Positions 7,382 through 10,999 of a stretch of DNA of 10,999 nt are shown piece by piece. Below the pieces are notes generated by a model that ran no database searches, was not told the DNA's origin, and saw nothing but the letters and a program-made list of their open reading frames with translations. Made by a program: the position numbers and the translations under genes. This DNA is from Thermoleophilia bacterium (GTDB lineage Bacteria > Actinomycetota > Thermoleophilia > Gaiellales > SKUG01): assembly GCA_025964455.1 (NCBI GenBank), contig JAOPYU010000036.1:1-10999 (forward strand), written 5' to 3'. Numbering within the stretch: the stretch's first letter is position 1; every line of letters begins with the position of its first letter.

Positions 7382-9367
7382 ATGCCCCTGCATGCAGCCG
7401 CGCTGGATCTCCCGGGATTCCTGCGATCGACGCCGGTCCACGGTCTCCTCTGGGTGGCCACGGCGTTCGTGGTCGCCTTCGCGATGCGCAGCATCGTGCG
7501 GCCGCGCGAGCACGCGCACGCGGGCATCGTCGCCATCTCGATCGCCGCCAACATGCTTCGCGTGCTCGCGTTCTTCGTCGGACTGCTCGTGGCGACGGCC
7601 GGGGTCGAGATGCTCGCCCACCGCGCGGGGATCGTCGGCGACCTGTTCGCGTTCGTCGCCGTGGCGTGGTGGTCGACCGTCGCATTCGTCGCTGGCCTGT
7701 TCATCGCTCGCCAGTTCCTCGCGCCCCCTTGGTGGCGGCTCAACGCGTGGGATCCGTCGAGTGCCCTGGACCGCAGCCAGTTCGGCGTTCGCAGTGCGAT
7801 CCGCTGGATCCTGGACGACGTGCGCGAGCTGCTCGCCTCCATGCGACTGCTCGACCAGATCATCGTGCTGGGGTTCGTCCCGCTCGCAGCCCTCAATTCG
7901 ATGCTGCTGCTCGGTGTCGAGCGGACCCTGCTGATCGCCCACGCCTCCCTGCTCATCCTGTACATCGCCCTGGTCGTCGCGCTCTTCTCGGCCAACCGGA
8001 TCCCACGCGTGCTGCTGCAACGGCTGCAGGACCTGCGCCAGGTGGCGCGACGCATCTCCGGCGGCGACCTCTCCGCCCGCGTCGGCTATCTCGAGACGGC
8101 CGAGTACGAGGAGCTCGGGGAGCTCGTTGCCGACGTCAACTCGATGGCGCGGGCGCTGCAGTCGCGCGAGCACGAGAACCAGGCGCTCACCCACCAGCTC
8201 AACCAGGCCCTCCAGTTCGAGCAGGAGCGCGCGTCGCGCGATCCGCTCACCCAGCTGCGCAACCACCGGTACTTCCAGGAGGCGCTCGCCGCCGAGCTCT
8301 ACCGCTGCGGGCGCACCGGCGAGATGACCACCGTCGCCATCATCGACCTGGACGACTTCAAGGCGGTCAACGACACGTACGGGCACCAGGAGGGCGACGC
8401 CGTCCTCGTGCGTACCGCGCAGGCCTTCACACAGACGCTCCGCCCCTACGACCTGCCCGCGCGCCTCGGCGGCGAGGAATTCGGCGTGATCTTCCCCTCG
8501 ACCTCCCCCGAGGAGGCGAAGATGGTCATGGATCGGATCATGCAGGTGCTGGCATCCGCTGGTCCCAACTCGTCGGTGCAGACGTTCTCGGGTGGCATCG
8601 CCACCTTCCCGCTGCACGCGCAGGACCAGTCGACGCTCTACCAGCTCGCCGACAGCTCCGCCTACGCCGCCAAGATGAACGGCAAGAAGCACACCGTCAT
8701 CTACGCACCCGGCAAGGTCTCCAACGTCGCTGAGGACGATCGCGTCAACACGCGCGAGCGCGACGCCCAGCTGAAGGCCGCCCGCACGCTCGTACAGACC
8801 GTCGACATGCTCGAGGGCCTCGGCAACGAGCACTCCGAGAACGTCGGGCGCATCAGCGCCAAGATCTCGTCGGCGATGGGCTTCGAGGATTCGTTCTGCC
8901 AGCAGATGTACCTGTGTGGCCTCCTCCACGACGTCGGCAAGCTCGGGCTCGAGCAGTCGCTGGTGCAGAAGGCGGGCCAACTCACGCCCGAGGAATTCGA
9001 GCAGGTCAAGCGACACCCGGAGCTCTCGTCGCAGATCGTGCACAACGCCGGGCTCGGCGACATCGCCGGCTGGGTGCGCCATCACCACGAGCATTTCGAC
9101 GGCACCGGCTATCCGCACGGGCTCGCCGGACAGGACATCCCGATCGGCTCGCGCATCGTGCTCGCTGCCGAGGCGTTCGACGTGATGACGAGCGACCGGC
9201 CGTACCGCCAGGCCATGAGCCTGCACGACGCGATCGGCGAGCTGCACCGCGGCGCGGGATCGCGCTTCGACCCGATCGTCGTGCAGCACCTGATCGAGCT
9301 CGTGCGCATCGGAGAGGTCAAGCCGGCCGGCGGCACCCCGCCCGGCGCGCTCGGCCACGCTGCCTAG
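7382..9367 (+). CDS. Membrane-bound bifunctional c-di-GMP enzyme: HAMP-GGDEF-HD-GYP
   Basis: 661 aa from ATG 7382, chosen for the GAGG four bases upstream; GTG 7298 and ATG 7334 lack a ribosome-binding site. About five hydrophobic helices (about 20-36, 57-75, 88-109, 159-177, 182-203) form an integral membrane sensor, followed by a HAMP-like linker (about 204-262) and a short coiled segment. The GGDEF domain (about 285-442) has an intact active site GGEEF (363-367), metal and substrate residues in DLDDF...N...GH..GD, and a product-inhibition I-site RPYD exactly five residues before it. The HD-GYP domain (about 465-640) has HDVGK (His516-Asp517), HHE and DGTGYP (573-578), all expected for a c-di-GMP phosphodiesterase. 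One protein may therefore both make and break c-di-GMP, with membrane input deciding the balance. No neighbour obviously uses the signal. The ligand or stress sensed is unknown. Confidence 0.92.
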   Translation: MPLHAAALDLPGFLRSTPVHGLLWVATAFVVAFAMRSIVRPREHAHAGIVAISIAANMLRVLAFFVGLLVATAGVEMLAHRAGIVGDLFAFVAVAWWSTVAFVAGLFIARQFLAPPWWRLNAWDPSSALDRSQFGVRSAIRWILDDVRELLASMRLLDQIIVLGFVPLAALNSMLLLGVERTLLIAHASLLILYIALVVALFSANRIPRVLLQRLQDLRQVARRISGGDLSARVGYLETAEYEELGELVADVNSMARALQSREHENQALTHQLNQALQFEQERASRDPLTQLRNHRYFQEALAAELYRCGRTGEMTTVAIIDLDDFKAVNDTYGHQEGDAVLVRTAQAFTQTLRPYDLPARLGGEEFGVIFPSTSPEEAKMVMDRIMQVLASAGPNSSVQTFSGGIATFPLHAQDQSTLYQLADSSAYAAKMNGKKHTVIYAPGKVSNVAEDDRVNTRERDAQLKAARTLVQTVDMLEGLGNEHSENVGRISAKISSAMGFEDSFCQQMYLCGLLHDVGKLGLEQSLVQKAGQLTPEEFEQVKRHPELSSQIVHNAGLGDIAGWVRHHHEHFDGTGYPHGLAGQDIPIGSRIVLAAEAFDVMTSDRPYRQAMSLHDAIGELHRGAGSRFDPIVVQHLIELVRIGEVKPAGGTPPGALGHAA

Positions 9368-9391
9368 CCGCACGTTCGGGCGTCGAGCTGC

Positions 9392-9411
9392 CGCACGCGA
9401 GCGCTCGTGCG
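9392..9411. terminator. Weak hairpin between the c-di-GMP gene and the HIT gene
   Basis: CGCACG (9392-9397) and CGTGCG (9406-9411) form a 6-bp stem with an 8-base loop in the 58-base gap. No T-run follows. It could attenuate or end transcription from the upstream gene, or be chance in GC-rich DNA. If it does not terminate, the two genes could share a transcript. Confidence 0.3.
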
Positions 9412-9425
9412 TAGGATGGCGTCCG

Positions 9426-9950
9426 ATGACGCCTCCCGTCGAGAACCTGTGGGCCCCGTGGCGGCTCGAGTACGTGCGCGGCGAGCAGCCGACCGGGTGC
9501 GTGCTGTGCGCGAAGCACGCCGAGGACGACGACGAGGCCGCGCTGGTGCTAGCGCGCGGCGAGCACACCTACGTGGTGCTCAACCTCTACCCGTACAACC
9601 CGGGCCACGTGATGGTGGTGCCGTATCGGCACGTTGCGGGCCTCGAGGAGCTGACGTCCGATGAGAGCGCCGAGGCGCAGGCGATGCTCGCCACGGCCAT
9701 TCGCACGATCCGCGGGGAGATGAACCCGGGCGGCTTCAACGTCGGGCTCAACCTCGGATCCGCCGCGGGCGCCGGGATCCCCGACCACCTGCACTGGCAG
9801 CTCGTGCCGCGCTGGGCGGGCGATGTCAATTTCATGCCGCTGCTCGCCGACGTGCGCGTCATGCCGCAGCACATGTCCACCACCTGGAAGCAGCTCCACG
9901 ATGCATGGGGCAGCCACGACGACGAAGGAACGACGACCGATGGCGTGTGA
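9426..9950 (+). CDS. HIT-family nucleotide hydrolase/transferase with an HxHxQ motif (Ap4A phosphorylase-like)
   Basis: 174 aa. The start ATG 9426 follows AGGA by nine bases. The core is a histidine-triad fold: YVVLNLYPYNPGHVMVVPYRH (about 49-69), then NVGLNLGSAAGAGIPDHLHWQLVPRW (105-130). The active-site motif is His121-Leu-His123-Trp-Gln125. The third histidine of ordinary HIT hydrolases is Gln, as in the GalT and Apa1/2 branches and in actinobacterial Ap4A phosphorylases. A CVLC pair (Cys25, Cys28) may help bind zinc. The opening NLWAPWRLEYV is a hallmark of a conserved actinobacterial HIT group. Likely substrates are dinucleoside polyphosphates such as Ap4A; hydrolase versus phosphorylase cannot be told from sequence. 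It overlaps the mutase gene by 11 bases, implying coupled translation. Confidence 0.9.
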   Translation: MTPPVENLWAPWRLEYVRGEQPTGCVLCAKHAEDDDEAALVLARGEHTYVVLNLYPYNPGHVMVVPYRHVAGLEELTSDESAEAQAMLATAIRTIRGEMNPGGFNVGLNLGSAAGAGIPDHLHWQLVPRWAGDVNFMPLLADVRVMPQHMSTTWKQLHDAWGSHDDEGTTTDGV

Positions 9951-10999
9951 CCGAGCAGCCTTCAAGGCCTATGACGTGCGCGGCACGTACCCCGACCAGC
10001 TCGACGAGGCAGGTGGCTATGCCATCGGGCGCGCCTACGTGGAGTTCCTCGGGGCCGAGCGCCTCGCGGTCGGCCGCGACATGCGGACGATGGCTCCCAC
10101 GGTCGCGGCGGCTGTCATCCGCGGCATGGCCGATGCGGGCGCCGACGTCGACGACATCGGCCTGGTCGGTACCGAGGTGCTCTACGACGCGGTCGCCTCG
10201 GGCGGCCACGACGGCGGGATCATGGTGACCGCCTCCCACAACCCGGCCGAGTACATCGGCATGAAGTGCGTCAAGCGTGGCGCGCAGCCGGTCGGCGAGG
10301 ACTCGGGGCTGCAGCAGGTGCGCGACCTGGCGCTGGCATTCGTCGAGGCCGGCACGCCCGAGGGGCCGGTCGACGGCGTGACGCCCGGCACGGTGCGCGA
10401 GGTGGATGCGCTCGAGGCGTTCCGTAAGCGCGTCTGGGGGTTCATCGACGCCGACAAGGTGCGACCGCTCAAGGTCGTGGTCGACGGCGGCAACGGCATC
10501 GGTCCGACGCTGGCCCTCCCCCTGCTCGAGCGACTGCCGCTCGAGCTGCATGCCTACAACGCCGAGCCCGACGGGACCTTCCCCAACCATGAGCCCAATC
10601 CCCTGCTCGAGGAGAACCGTCAGTTCATCATCGAGAAGGTGCGCGAGCACGGCGCCGACATCGGCATCGCATTCGACGGGGATGCCGACCGCTGCTTCTT
10701 CGTGGATGACCGCGGCGAGTTCGTGCCGGGCGACTTCATCACGGCGGTGCTCGCAGAGCTCACGCTGCGGCGAGAACCGGGAGCCACGGTGCTCTACGAC
10801 GTTCGCGCGAGCCGCGCCGTCGCCGACACCATCGCCGCGGGCGGCGGCACCGCGATCGCGAGCCGTGTCGGACACGCCTTCATCAAGCAGCGCATCAAGG
10901 CCGAGGGTGCTGCCTTCGCCGGCGAGATCAGCGGGCACTACTACTTCAGCGGCTACCACGGCGTCGACACGGGCGTGGTTCCGGCACTCATGATGCTGC
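9940..10999 (+). CDS. Phosphomannomutase/phosphoglucomutase, 3'-truncated by the window end
   Basis: 353 residues are visible; the usual length is about 450, so most of the C-terminal domain lies beyond the edge. The enzyme moves a phosphate between C6 and C1 of hexose phosphates, supplying Man-1-P or Glc-1-P for polysaccharide, glycolipid and nucleotide-sugar synthesis. Visible motifs are FKAYDVRG at the start, the phosphoserine loop TASHNP (Ser99), the Mg2+ loop DGDADR (246-251) and the sugar-binding GEISGHYYF (328-336), matching the mannomutase/glucomutase branch more than the glucosamine-specific GlmM branch. Start ATG 9940 lies inside the HIT gene's last codons, with AAGGA ten bases upstream. 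The co-arrangement suggests one operon, although I know of no direct metabolic link between the two enzymes. Whether it prefers mannose or glucose phosphates cannot be decided here. Confidence 0.93.
   Translation, partial: MACDRAAFKAYDVRGTYPDQLDEAGGYAIGRAYVEFLGAERLAVGRDMRTMAPTVAAAVIRGMADAGADVDDIGLVGTEVLYDAVASGGHDGGIMVTASHNPAEYIGMKCVKRGAQPVGEDSGLQQVRDLALAFVEAGTPEGPVDGVTPGTVREVDALEAFRKRVWGFIDADKVRPLKVVVDGGNGIGPTLALPLLERLPLELHAYNAEPDGTFPNHEPNPLLEENRQFIIEKVREHGADIGIAFDGDADRCFFVDDRGEFVPGDFITAVLAELTLRREPGATVLYDVRASRAVADTIAAGGGTAIASRVGHAFIKQRIKAEGAAFAGEISGHYYFSGYHGVDTGVVPALMML

Overview
This is a high-GC window with strong codon-position bias (G/C-rich third positions, long shadow reading frames on both strands), Shine-Dalgarno-led starts, and several protein types common in Actinobacteria. 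These are a Pro/Thr-linked secreted peptidoglycan hydrolase, a DtxR-like operator and a HIT protein beginning NLWAPWRLEYV. I infer a high-GC actinobacterium, possibly a deep-branching class such as Thermoleophilia. The class assignment is an impression, not a result.

Layout. Positions 16-76 hold a long, strong hairpin just beyond the 3' end of a minus-strand gene (95-1636) for an exported two-domain cell-wall protein: a lytic-transglycosylase-like fold without the usual catalytic Glu, a long low-complexity linker, and a LAS/M15-type metallopeptidase domain. A non-coding stretch of about 309 bases follows, then a tRNA-Arg(CCG) (1946-2017) and a plus-strand CorA-type divalent-metal channel (2087-3097).

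The centre is a complete ferric-iron ABC importer in an unusual arrangement. The lipoprotein iron-binding protein (3200-4273) and fused two-module permease (about 4270-5961) run on the plus strand. The ATPase (5964-7097) is on the minus strand and meets the permease tail to tail with 2 bases between the stop codons. Two near-identical 16-bp palindromes (6-4-6 layout, GTAAGG/CCTTAC halves) occur in the window at the two places where this split transporter would need control: upstream of the binding-protein gene (3108-3123) and against the ATPase start (7103-7118). Their core resembles DtxR/IdeR metal-responsive operators. This is the most informative non-coding signal found.

To the right are a 45-bp imperfect palindrome (7265-7309), a five-helix membrane protein joining HAMP, GGDEF (with an I-site) and HD-GYP domains (7382-9367), a HIT-family nucleotide hydrolase/phosphorylase (9426-9950), and a phosphomannomutase/phosphoglucomutase (9940 to the window end, 3'-truncated). 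The HIT stop overlaps the mutase start by 11 bases, suggesting translational coupling.

I see no mobile element, CRISPR array, prophage or defence system. The genes are mostly recognisable housekeeping, metal-uptake and signalling functions. The novelty is in the regulatory DNA and a few atypical residues.
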